This document shows positions 23,965 to 32,166 of a stretch of DNA of 41,259 bases, one piece after another. The stretch comes from an uncultured Bacteroidota bacterium (lineage in GTDB: Bacteria > Bacteroidota > Bacteroidia > Bacteroidales > SZUA-534), in the NCBI GenBank assembly GCA_946414435.1, contig CAMKOM010000028.1, positions 1 through 41,259 of the forward strand. Reading direction: 5' to 3'. The first letter of the stretch is position 1. Each line of letters starts with the position of its first letter. Made by a program: the position numbers and the translations under genes. The notes under the pieces are model-generated. The model was not told where the DNA came from and searched no databases. It saw only the letters and a program-made list of their open reading frames with translations.

Positions 23965-25617
23965 ATGATTGAAATTATTTGCACAAACAACGGCGAGAGA
24001 CGCAATTATCCGCAAGGCACTACATTACAGCAAGTTGCCGCCGATATGGGGCTCACAAGCGAGCCTGTTTATGCGGCTTACGTCAACAACAAACTTCAAG
24101 AGCTTGATTTTGCTTTGTTCAATCCGTATATAGTTGAATTTATTGGATTTAAGCATTCTGAAGGCAAACGAATGTACGACCGTTCGCTGAGTTTCGTTCT
24201 CTACAAGGCCGTCCACGACATTTTTCCTGGAAAGAAACTGAAAATTGAGCATTCAATTTCTAACGGCTATTATTGTGAAATTGAGGGTGTTGACTCTGTC
24301 AGCGTTGACCAAGTTGTTGAAATCGACAGCCGTATGCGCGAAATCATCGAACGCGACCTGCCGTTTATCCGCAAGCGGATGCTCGCCGAAGATGCCATCA
24401 AGCTTTTCGACGAGATGGGCTATCACGAGAAGGCGCAGCTGCTCAAAACACGCGCACATCTCTATTCTTCAGTCTATTATCTCGACGATGTGATGGACTA
24501 TTTCTATGGTTGCCTTCTGCCGTCGACGGGCTATCTGAAGGTGTTCAGCATCGATAAATACTACGATGGAATGTTGCTTCGCGCGCCTATCCGTGACAAT
24601 CCGAATGTTGTTGCCGAGCTTGAGCTGCAAGACAAGATGTTTGATGTTCTGCACGAATTTAAAAAGTGGGGCAGAATATTGAATATCAGCTATATGAGCA
24701 ATATCAACCAACACATTGAAGATGGCACTGTGGGTGAATTGATAAAGATTTCAGAGGCCTTGCAAGAGAAAAAGCTTGCGCAGATTGCCGATATGATTGC
24801 CACGCGTCAGCCGCAGCCGCGACTGGTGCTGCTTTCGGGACCGTCGTCGTCGGGCAAGACCACCACTGCCAACAAACTGGCCATTCAGCTGAAAGTTGCT
24901 GGTTTTAACCCTGTTACGCTGTCGCTCGACAATTATTTCGTTGACCGTGAGAAAACCCCGCTCGACGAGAACGGTGACTATGATTTCGAAGCATTGGAAG
25001 CACTTGATATTCCGTATCTTAACAACGATTTGAACCAACTTTTCGCTGGCAAAACCATCGATGTGCCGAAATTCTCATTCAAAGACGGTAAGCGCTTCTT
25101 TGACGGCGAGAAAATGAAGCTCGACGCCAACAGCATCATCATTGCCGAGGGCATTCACGCGCTCAATCCGAAGCTCACCGCCCACATCGACGACAGTCTG
25201 AAATTCCGCGTTTATGTGTCGGCGCTCACAACCCTGTCGCTCGACAACCACAACCGCATCCCGACCACCGATACGCGCCTGATCCGCCGCATTGTGCGCG
25301 ACTACCGCTACCGCGGCTACAGCGCCAAAGACACCATCGATCGCTGGCCGAGCGTGCGTCGTGGTGAGGACAAACACATATTTCCGAATCAGGAACGGGC
25401 CGATATTATGTTCAATACGGCGATGGTTTACGAGACTGGCGTGCTCAAACGTTACGTTGAGCCGATTTTGCAGCAGGTGCCGCCAAACTGCACAGCCTAC
25501 CGCGAGGCTCTGCGGCTGCTGAAATTCCTGAGTTACGTCAAGCCGATTCCCGACAATGAGATTCCGCCGACATCAATCCTGCGGGAATTTTTGGGTGGTA
25601 GCAGTTTCAAGTATTGA
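23965..25617 (+). CDS. Nucleoside kinase with TGS/ThrRS-like N-terminus and uridine-kinase-like domain
   Basis: The 550 residues combine three parts: a TGS domain (about 1-62, with NYPQGTTLQQVA), a threonyl-tRNA-synthetase-like second domain (about 65-240, with HDIFPGKKLKIEHSISNGYY), and a uridine/phosphoribulokinase-type kinase. The P-loop is GPSSSGKTT (292-300), followed by LSLDNYFVDREKTP and IIIAEGIHALNP (Walker B region). The kinase part should phosphorylate a nucleoside or related sugar with ATP; the substrate is not fixed by the sequence. The catalytic aminoacylation core of ThrRS is missing. It is flanked by terminators, so it is likely expressed alone. Confidence 0.88.
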   Translation: MIEIICTNNGERRNYPQGTTLQQVAADMGLTSEPVYAAYVNNKLQELDFALFNPYIVEFIGFKHSEGKRMYDRSLSFVLYKAVHDIFPGKKLKIEHSISNGYYCEIEGVDSVSVDQVVEIDSRMREIIERDLPFIRKRMLAEDAIKLFDEMGYHEKAQLLKTRAHLYSSVYYLDDVMDYFYGCLLPSTGYLKVFSIDKYYDGMLLRAPIRDNPNVVAELELQDKMFDVLHEFKKWGRILNISYMSNINQHIEDGTVGELIKISEALQEKKLAQIADMIATRQPQPRLVLLSGPSSSGKTTTANKLAIQLKVAGFNPVTLSLDNYFVDREKTPLDENGDYDFEALEALDIPYLNNDLNQLFAGKTIDVPKFSFKDGKRFFDGEKMKLDANSIIIAEGIHALNPKLTAHIDDSLKFRVYVSALTTLSLDNHNRIPTTDTRLIRRIVRDYRYRGYSAKDTIDRWPSVRRGEDKHIFPNQERADIMFNTAMVYETGVLKRYVEPILQQVPPNCTAYREALRLLKFLSYVKPIPDNEIPPTSILREFLGGSSFKY

Positions 25618-25937
25618 TGATAAGGCTTTGAAGGCATCAATCGCAGTTTTTTTCAAAAAATGCGCGTAATTATGCCGAAATAGGGCGTGATTAACATTTA
25701 ATAGATTAAAAATAAGCCCATTGCATGGGCTTATTTTATCTATTTTTCTAACCAAATAACCGGATGGTTTATCAACAAATCTGATTGATTTATAGCTGAT
25801 TGTGGCGCGTTGGGAAGATATCAACCGCCATGTGTCAAAAAAAACGGGGTGCAAAAAGTCGCGAATGCTTGATTGTATGCGGTTTTTAGTTATTTTAGCA
25901 TTCAATTGTTTAGTTTGCTTTACGCAGAAATAACTTT
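25618..25937. other. Intergenic region downstream of the nucleoside kinase
   Basis: This 320-base gap holds a strong terminator (25709-25737) and then about 200 bases of A+T-rich DNA leading to the gene at 25938. No start, RNA structure or exact -7 box stands out. Confidence 0.5.
25709..25737. terminator. Terminator downstream of the nucleoside kinase
   Basis: AATAAGCCCAT (25711-25721) and ATGGGCTTATT (25725-25735) form a perfect 11-bp stem around TGC, flanked by A-rich DNA on the left and TTTAT on the right. It could act in both directions. Confidence 0.85.
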
Positions 25938-27395
25938 ATGCTTAAATCGAATTTAATCTTAGGGATTATCAGCGTTTTAATGTTGTTCGGGCTTGTAGGA
26001 GAGCCTGTTTCAGTGTCGCTGAATATGCCCGATTCAGCCCAAAGCAACAGTGAGTTTTTGGTTGAGGTTACCATCCGTAAGGGTGATGTTGAGGGATTTG
26101 CCCGCTTCCAACAGAAATTGCCTAACGGATTTAAAGCCGTGGCTCGTCAAACAGCCAACGGAGAGTTCTCGTTTACTGATCAGAAGGTAAAAATCCAATG
26201 GATGAAGGTGCCTTACGATAAGGAACTGGTGGTTTCGTACGCTATTCAGGTTGATCCTGCCACAGCATCAGGCAGCTACACTTTCGACGGCAGTTTCTCG
26301 TACATTATGGACAACTCAGTTCAAGTGGCAACTGCTGGAACCCAAACATTGCAAGTAATTGCCGACGAATCATCGCTTAACCTTGCCAATCAGCAGAATA
26401 TGGTGATTCAAAAGGGAGATGTTCAAGTGAACTTGAATTCAGTTGACTGCATCAGACAAAAACCTTATCTTAACGATAATAATGAGGTGATTGTCAATTT
26501 GTTAATAAATAAAGGCAGTTTGAAAGAGTTCGGCAAAATCCAGGAACAGATTCCTGTTGGATACCGCGCGGAGAGTATAAAATCTAAAAATTCAATCTTT
26601 ACTTATAAGAACCACATTGTCAAATTCTTATGGATGAATTTGCCGAGCAATGCCGGTGATGACAATTTTGTGGTTTCTTACAAATTAATTCCCGAAGGCG
26701 AGATTCCAGACGAGGAATTCCAGATTGTAGGAACATTCTCGTATGCAGAGTCGGACCGTACAAAGACTATCAACATTGCTGAGCGCAATGTAGATTTGGA
26801 GAAGGATGAGGACGAGCTGCTTGTACAAGCACCTGAACCAGAACCAGAGCCGACAGCTCCGATAGCATCGTACACACCGGCACCGGAGCCGACATACTCT
26901 TATGAGCCAGTATCGACACCGGAACCAGAGCCGACACCGGTTGTTAGCCAGCCATCGAGTGACAACACTTACGCGCAGAGTAGTGGTACAACGTCGTCGT
27001 ACAGTGAGCCGGCATACGAAACGCAACCTACAGCAACTCCCGCACCGCGTAGTACTCGTCCGACATATCAAGTATCTGCCGAAGATTTGACCGACATTCC
27101 GTCGCCTGAGCAAGGTGTGGCATTCAGAGTGCAGATTGCTGCTGGTCACAGACTCGTTGGGAAAAACTATTTCAAACGCTTGAACATCACTGATCAGGTG
27201 CAAGTTGAGATACATAATGGTTGGAACAAATACACGGTCGGTAATTTCAGCGAGTACAAAGATGCGCGCGACTATCGTGTTTATGTTTGGAACAATACAC
27301 CAATCCACGACGCATTTGTATCAGCATATAACAACGGAATGCGCATAACAGTCCAAGAGGCATTGATGATAGCAAACCAAAAATGGTATAAGTAA
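25938..27395 (+). CDS. Envelope protein with duplicated beta domain, Pro/Glu linker and SPOR-like C-terminus
   Basis: The function is unknown. The 485 residues start with a hydrophobic signal segment (MLKSNLILGIISVLMLFGLVG). Two homologous domains follow, at about 41-123 and 184-270: compare EVTIRKGDVEGFARFQQKLP with VNLLINKGSLKEFGKIQEQI, and GSFSYI with GTFSYA at their ends. Residues 298-378 are a Pro/Glu/Thr/Ser-rich spacer. The final part (394-472: AFRVQIAAG, KYTVGNFSEYKDARDYR, DAFVSAYNNGMRI) resembles the SPOR-like domains of Bacteroidota, a fold that usually binds denuded peptidoglycan. I infer a periplasmic protein that spans towards the cell wall. A beta-barrel-like gene starts 26 bases downstream and is probably co-transcribed. 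Confidence 0.7.
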   Translation: MLKSNLILGIISVLMLFGLVGEPVSVSLNMPDSAQSNSEFLVEVTIRKGDVEGFARFQQKLPNGFKAVARQTANGEFSFTDQKVKIQWMKVPYDKELVVSYAIQVDPATASGSYTFDGSFSYIMDNSVQVATAGTQTLQVIADESSLNLANQQNMVIQKGDVQVNLNSVDCIRQKPYLNDNNEVIVNLLINKGSLKEFGKIQEQIPVGYRAESIKSKNSIFTYKNHIVKFLWMNLPSNAGDDNFVVSYKLIPEGEIPDEEFQIVGTFSYAESDRTKTINIAERNVDLEKDEDELLVQAPEPEPEPTAPIASYTPAPEPTYSYEPVSTPEPEPTPVVSQPSSDNTYAQSSGTTSSYSEPAYETQPTATPAPRSTRPTYQVSAEDLTDIPSPEQGVAFRVQIAAGHRLVGKNYFKRLNITDQVQVEIHNGWNKYTVGNFSEYKDARDYRVYVWNNTPIHDAFVSAYNNGMRITVQEALMIANQKWYK

Positions 27396-27421
27396 GAGCG
27401 ATTGGAGTTAAAGGATTGTTG

Positions 27422-28831
27422 ATGAATAAATTGTTGATTTCCATATTAGGGTTGTTATCCTGCTTGTCTGTTGTGGCGCAGGAGATCGACGACGATTACT
27501 TGTCGGTGTTGCTTGCGGAGGAGGAGGAATCAACAAGTGCAGCATTTAAACCAGTTATCGGCTTCGGTGTCGGTAACTTTTCTTTTTATGGTGATGTGGT
27601 TGATTATTTCCGCACACCAATTAATGGTCTTACATCGTACAGATTCCTTATAAGCCGAAACGTTAGCAAGTATTTCGACATAGAGTTTCATGGTACACTC
27701 GGTCGTGTAGGAGGCAGTTTATATTGTGCTGAAAATGAAACTAAAATCGATTTCTCGCAGTTGGTTGTCGATGGCAAAATTAGCCCCGATAGAATAGTGT
27801 TTATGAGCGATGCACAAAGAGCTGACATGCTGAATGTCGCCAATTTCCGTTCGCAGATTTTCGCGGGCGGTGTCTCTGTTGCCTATAACTTTAATCACAT
27901 TTTGGAACGCAAACGCCCGATTCACCCTTATGTATCGTTGGGAGTTGAGTTCTTCCAGTTCTCATCGAAGGGTGACTTTTTGAATGTAGACAACAAAGCA
28001 TATGTTTATTGGCCCGATGGCACAATCCGCGATGACCGCGGCGAGATAATTGTCCGTGATTATAAGTACGAAACTGACTTGCGCAAACTTGACCTTTATG
28101 GCTATGGCGATTATGCCAAAACAAGCGTGGCTTTCCCTGTTGACGCCGGTTTCAATGTTACGATAACCGACCGCGTCACATGCCGGTTTGGTTGCGCGGC
28201 TCACTTCCCGCTGACCGATTATATTGATAATGTGAAAGGTGGTAAGGGTTGGAAGAACGATATTGTTCTAAATACTTATGTATCATTGTCGATTGACTTG
28301 TTCTCAACCGATGAGGAGCTTGCTGCTGTCGAGAATTTCCGGAATCTGAAGTTCACCATTACCGACAATCTTGATGAGGACGGAGATGGTGTTGATGACT
28401 TCAACGATGAATGCCCGGGCACCCCGAAAGACGTGAAAGTCAACCAGTACGGCTGCCCGCTTGATACAGACAAAGACGGTGTGCCCGACTATCTCGATAA
28501 AGAGCCGAACACACCGATGGGCAAGAACGTGATTGTAAGCACCAGCGGTATCAAGATGACCGATATGCAAGTGATTATGTTATTGTATAATCCTGATGCT
28601 GTTAAGCATAGTGATACTCGTGTTTACTCAAACACTTCGGAGGCACAAAGTGGTAGTTCGGTTGACGCTACGAAAGGCATTCCTGCCAAATACAAGTTTG
28701 TTGATAAGGATAACGATAACTATATCTCACACGAAGAGTTGCAAAAAGCCATCGATGACATCTTCGAGGGAACATCGCCACTCTCGCCAGCCGACATCAA
28801 CGGCCTGCAAGACTTCTTCTTTGAGCAGTAA
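27422..28831 (+). CDS. Outer-membrane beta-barrel-like protein with TSP3 repeats and EF-hand
   Basis: The ATG at 27422 gives 469 residues with a signal peptide (MNKLLISILGLLSCLSVVA, then Gln); a TTG two codons earlier is less likely. Residues about 43-295 have alternating aromatic/polar strands typical of an outer-membrane barrel. Residues 317-362 are thrombospondin type 3-like calcium repeats (DEDGDGVDDFNDECPG, DTDKDGVPDYLD), with a Cys pair. Residues 428-439 are a textbook EF-hand loop (DKDNDNYISHEE). OmpA-like proteins usually have a peptidoglycan-binding domain after TSP3 repeats; none is found here, and the SPOR-like protein just upstream may supply that contact. The gene converges on the acyltransferase gene with 14 bases between stops. 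Confidence 0.75.
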   Translation: MNKLLISILGLLSCLSVVAQEIDDDYLSVLLAEEEESTSAAFKPVIGFGVGNFSFYGDVVDYFRTPINGLTSYRFLISRNVSKYFDIEFHGTLGRVGGSLYCAENETKIDFSQLVVDGKISPDRIVFMSDAQRADMLNVANFRSQIFAGGVSVAYNFNHILERKRPIHPYVSLGVEFFQFSSKGDFLNVDNKAYVYWPDGTIRDDRGEIIVRDYKYETDLRKLDLYGYGDYAKTSVAFPVDAGFNVTITDRVTCRFGCAAHFPLTDYIDNVKGGKGWKNDIVLNTYVSLSIDLFSTDEELAAVENFRNLKFTITDNLDEDGDGVDDFNDECPGTPKDVKVNQYGCPLDTDKDGVPDYLDKEPNTPMGKNVIVSTSGIKMTDMQVIMLLYNPDAVKHSDTRVYSNTSEAQSGSSVDATKGIPAKYKFVDKDNDNYISHEELQKAIDDIFEGTSPLSPADINGLQDFFFEQ

Positions 28832-28845
28832 TCTGTCAATCGCCG

Positions 28846-29856
28846 CTACAACACCTTTTTCACACCGGGAATCATCCGCAGAAGCCACGTTAGTACGAAC
28901 GATGCTACGGTTGATAATGCGCTGATGAACACGAATTTACCGAATGCGCCCATCCAAGCGCTGTCGAAAATATTCTGAATGATAATGATTAGCAGCAGGT
29001 GGACGATGTAGACACCGTAAGCCTGACGCGAACACCACTGCCAAAATGCCCCCGACCAGTTGCCGTATTTGCGGAACAGCCATACTAACCCGATGCAGAG
29101 CATAACACATAAAAACGATTCGTAGATGCCGAACCATCGCCAGACAAATCCAGACCACGCTCCATCACCTCGGACATAGTTCCCGATGCAGAGTGCCACA
29201 CCTATATATAATGTAATGCGACCGACAGTGTCGGTCATACACTTGAACCAATTGTTGCGTCCTGCCAGCACGCCAATGGCGAACATCATTGCATATTGCA
29301 GATAATGAGCTGGTTCGAACTTAAAGAACGACCAGTGAATCCAATAATCCTGTGCGTAGAATTGGCGGATAACATAACTGCCAACGCCCATTACGGCGGC
29401 AACAGCTGTCAGTAGTCCAATGTTGATATTGCTTGATAATGAGCAAGTTCGGTTGCACATTGCAAGACGTATCAGTGCGTATACGAGGCAGAACAGAAAC
29501 AGACTGCTCAAAAACCACGTGTGACCCGACTCTAACGTGCCGCCCAATGCTGTCAGCAATACAGTCATTACGGCCATTGGGATTAGCAGCCGCACAGCCT
29601 TTTTGCTGATGAAGCTTGCAAAGCCTTGCCTGTCATAGCTTTGCGGAACAAAATAACCCGAAATCATAAAGAACAACCCCATAAAAAAGGCCGCGTTGGT
29701 GCTGAAAAAATGCCAAATCCACGGCATAAACTCGTTAGGATTCGAAGGTGTGTAAGCCCAACCGCCGCCGTCGCCATATGCTAGTCCGGCGTGGTGCGCA
29801 ATGACCAATACGGTTAGCATAACCTTCAGATTGTCAAGATAGTTTTTGCGTTGCAT
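28846..29856 (-). CDS. Acyltransferase 3 family membrane protein
   Basis: The 336 residues form about ten membrane helices of the OafA/NodX/YrhL acyltransferase 3 family, which transfers acetyl or similar groups to surface sugars. The conserved start RKNYLDNLKVMLTVLVIAHH carries the family's histidine, and FFMGLFFMISGYF follows in the next helices. The last helix region (YGVYIVHLLLIIIIQ) matches the usual family end. Neighbouring genes do not suggest a particular acceptor. The upstream gap (29857-30051) has no gene and is A+T-rich. Confidence 0.85.
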   Translation of the reverse strand: MQRKNYLDNLKVMLTVLVIAHHAGLAYGDGGGWAYTPSNPNEFMPWIWHFFSTNAAFFMGLFFMISGYFVPQSYDRQGFASFISKKAVRLLIPMAVMTVLLTALGGTLESGHTWFLSSLFLFCLVYALIRLAMCNRTCSLSSNINIGLLTAVAAVMGVGSYVIRQFYAQDYWIHWSFFKFEPAHYLQYAMMFAIGVLAGRNNWFKCMTDTVGRITLYIGVALCIGNYVRGDGAWSGFVWRWFGIYESFLCVMLCIGLVWLFRKYGNWSGAFWQWCSRQAYGVYIVHLLLIIIIQNIFDSAWMGAFGKFVFISALSTVASFVLTWLLRMIPGVKKVL

Positions 29857-30051
29857 ATTGTTGCCTATAAAATAGTTACATCGACAAAGACGACAACTGC
29901 TACTGATTGTTACAAATAGGTTTGTCGCTTCGCGAGAAATTAATAGAAAATTCTAACAAAATTTATAAGAAGTTGATTGTTAAAATTTTATATTGATTTT
30001 GAACCAAATTTTCTTAAAATTTCTGTTTGTCAGGGCATACCGAAAAATGTG

Positions 30052-30507
30052 TTAGCCGCGGATTTTGCTCATACGGTCGAGTTCACGCTTGGTGTCCTTC
30101 AGTTTGATGTCCTCGCGTTTGTCGTAGAGTTTTTTGCCTCGGGCAAGGCCGATGGTCACTTTTGCAAGTCCTTTCTCGTTGATATACATTGTGATCGGTA
30201 CAATCGTAAAGCCTTTTTCTTTGATTTTTTTTTCAAGTCGGTTCAATTCGCGGCGGTTAAGTAGCAGTTTGCGGTCGCTGCGTGGAGTGTGGTTGTAGTG
30301 CGTACCATATTCGTATTCAGCAATATACATATTCTTGACATACAACTCTCCCTTTTCAAAAATGCAGTAGGTGTCGTTGATGTTTGCCTTGCCGTTGCGA
30401 ATCGATTTTATCTCTGTGCCAAGCAACTGGATGCCAGCATTGAACGTTTCGATAATATCGTAAAGGAAGTGCGCTTTTTTATTGCTAAACCGAACGTTGT
30501 TGTCCAT
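30052..30507 (-). CDS. smpB: SsrA-binding protein SmpB
   Basis: SmpB binds tmRNA and brings it to stalled ribosomes. The 151 residues match the family: [60 protein letters not shown] and the lysine-rich tail [20 protein letters not shown] that sits in the ribosome. The start is 1 base after the stop of the Yip1-family gene, so the two form an operon. The tmRNA gene itself is not in the window. Confidence 0.97.
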   Translation of the reverse strand: MDNNVRFSNKKAHFLYDIIETFNAGIQLLGTEIKSIRNGKANINDTYCIFEKGELYVKNMYIAEYEYGTHYNHTPRSDRKLLLNRRELNRLEKKIKEKGFTIVPITMYINEKGLAKVTIGLARGKKLYDKREDIKLKDTKRELDRMSKIRG

Positions 30508-30508
30508 A

Positions 30509-31078
30509 TCAATTGAATATTAGATTGTTGCAACCAACTAAGGCCCAATGTAATAGCACCATGATGGCGATAACAGTGATTGTGATGTTGCGAAATTTCT
30601 TGCTGTCCATATCGGAATATTCAGCCTTCAGCATACACCATAGTAGGTAATAGGAATAAAGGCCGCAAAGATTGAACAAAGGGGCAAGTTTCGGTAGTAG
30701 TCCGCTTAGTATCGATGTTACAAAAATCGGTATGAACGAGTAAGTTACGATATAAAATGACCGTATGAGTTTTTGCGGTAGTGAGTAGTGGTGCAGGACT
30801 TCGTTCAGTAGCAACGTGAATGCCGCCCCTGACACTATCAATAATGCCAATCGCGGAACTAATTCGTTGATAATGAATAATAACGAGTCTTTGAACATAT
30901 AAGTGCCAAACATCACGTGCCCAATGTATTCTGCAACAATTATTGCCAGAAAGTATGGAATGGCAACTTCTTTCAAAAGTGCCCTAAAACCTTTTGCATC
31001 GCTCGAAAGAGCTGATGTTGTGGCGTTTGGCTTCCTTATGAGGTCGATTGTCAGATTTAAAAGTGATTTTATATTCAT
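30509..31078 (-). CDS. Yip1-family inner-membrane protein
   Basis: The ATG at 31078 gives 189 residues; the frame continues to 31129 without useful features, and a -7 box lies in that extension. The protein has five or six hydrophobic segments and the family start [13 protein letters not shown]. The biochemical role of Yip1-domain proteins in bacteria is not known. It is translationally adjacent to smpB (1-base gap) and divergent from miaA. Confidence 0.75.
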   Translation of the reverse strand: MNIKSLLNLTIDLIRKPNATTSALSSDAKGFRALLKEVAIPYFLAIIVAEYIGHVMFGTYMFKDSLLFIINELVPRLALLIVSGAAFTLLLNEVLHHYSLPQKLIRSFYIVTYSFIPIFVTSILSGLLPKLAPLFNLCGLYSYYLLWCMLKAEYSDMDSKKFRNITITVIAIMVLLHWALVGCNNLIFN

Positions 31079-31096
31079 CTTGCACCAAAAACGCTG

Positions 31097-31104
31097 CAAA
31101 TTTA
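31097..31104 (-). promoter_or_regulatory. -7 box for the Yip1-smpB operon
   Basis: TAAATTTG on the minus strand fits TAnnTTTG exactly, 18 bases before the ATG at 31078. It supports that ATG over the upstream in-frame codon. Confidence 0.55.
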
Positions 31105-31145
31105 AACTATTTTCGCAATGCATAAGCAATAAACCATATTACGAA

Positions 31146-32075
31146 ATGAGCGTGAACTTGCCGTTAATCACCATTTTAGGTCCTACAGCAACGGGGAAAA
31201 CCTCACTTGCAGTAAGGCTTGCCGCCGAATCCGGCGCTGAAATAATAAGTGCCGACTCGCGTCAGGTCTATCGTCGGATGGATATTGGAACAGGCAAGGA
31301 TTTATCTGATTATCAAATTAATGGCAAGCAAATTCCGTATCACTTGATTGATATCGTTGAACCTGGCACGAAATACAATCTGTTTGAGTATCAGCAAGAT
31401 TTCTTGAAAGCGTACTCAGACATACAGTTGCGTTCGAAGCAGGCGATTCTCTGCGGTGGCAGCGGTTTGTATATAGAGTCGGTGCTTAATGGCTACAAAA
31501 TGGCGTCGGTGCCTGTGAATGAGAAACTTCGAGCAGAATTGGAAGGTTATACGGATGCGCAGTTGGAACAGCGGTTGAAATCTGTAAAGAAACTGCACAA
31601 CAATGCCGATTTCGACACCCGCAAACGCACTATCCGAGCCATCGAAATAGCTGAATACCAAAAAAGTAACGCTGAACAGATACCCGACTTCCCGAAAATC
31701 AACAGTATTATAATAGGTGTGCGGATGGAACGCGAAGCCGTTTGCCTGTCGATTTACAACCGACTGAAACAGCGCCTGCGCGATGGAATGATTGACGAGA
31801 TTCAAGCCTTGCTCGACAACGGCATTGCTCCTGATGATTTGATTTACTACGGTCTTGAATATAAGTTTGTTACACAGTATCTGCTGGGCGAGTTCAGTTA
31901 CAACTATATGGTTGAGCACTTGAACATTGCCATTCACCAGTTTGCAAAACGCCAAATGACGTGGTTCCGTCGAATGGAACGCAACGGATTTAAAATCAAT
32001 TGGATTGACGGACAATTGCCGATTGAAGAGAAAGTTGCGATGGCGATGAAGATTTTGGACGGCTATAACAAATAA
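31146..32075 (+). CDS. miaA: tRNA dimethylallyltransferase
   Basis: MiaA adds a dimethylallyl group to A37 of tRNAs that read UNN codons. The open frame extends upstream to 30903, but that part overlaps the divergent gene. The ATG at 31146 gives 309 residues starting right before the P-loop GPTATGKTS (12-20). SADSRQVYRRMDIGTGK, YHLIDIVEPGTKYN, GGSGLYI and KRQMTWFRRM follow, all family motifs. Many Bacteroidota have two miaA copies; this may be one of them. Confidence 0.95.
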   Translation: MSVNLPLITILGPTATGKTSLAVRLAAESGAEIISADSRQVYRRMDIGTGKDLSDYQINGKQIPYHLIDIVEPGTKYNLFEYQQDFLKAYSDIQLRSKQAILCGGSGLYIESVLNGYKMASVPVNEKLRAELEGYTDAQLEQRLKSVKKLHNNADFDTRKRTIRAIEIAEYQKSNAEQIPDFPKINSIIIGVRMEREAVCLSIYNRLKQRLRDGMIDEIQALLDNGIAPDDLIYYGLEYKFVTQYLLGEFSYNYMVEHLNIAIHQFAKRQMTWFRRMERNGFKINWIDGQLPIEEKVAMAMKILDGYNK

Positions 32076-32142
32076 ATACTCAGGATGTCTTTGGCCGTTT
32101 ATTCTTCACCACCCTTTAAACGTTGCTTCACCTTTTTTTTAA

Positions 32143-32150
32143 TAGTTTTG
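32143..32150 (+). promoter_or_regulatory. -7 box upstream of mutS2
   Basis: TAGTTTTG fits TAnnTTTG exactly and lies 16 bases before the mutS2 ATG at 32167. A GTTG about 17 bases upstream is only a poor -33 match. Confidence 0.45.
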
Positions 32151-32166
32151 TCGAAAATGATTTTTG

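Noticed and set aside
23783-23968. 61-codon frame before the nucleoside kinase
   Set aside because: No signal, motif or coding character is visible; it overlaps the kinase start by four bases and lies in A+T-rich spacer DNA.
29857-30051. Possible tmRNA gene next to smpB
   Set aside because: The gap is only 195 bases, A+T-rich, and no tRNA-like ends or tag-reading frame are visible.
30903-31145. N-terminal extension of miaA
   Set aside because: It runs over the divergent Yip1-family gene; MiaA proteins start just before the P-loop.
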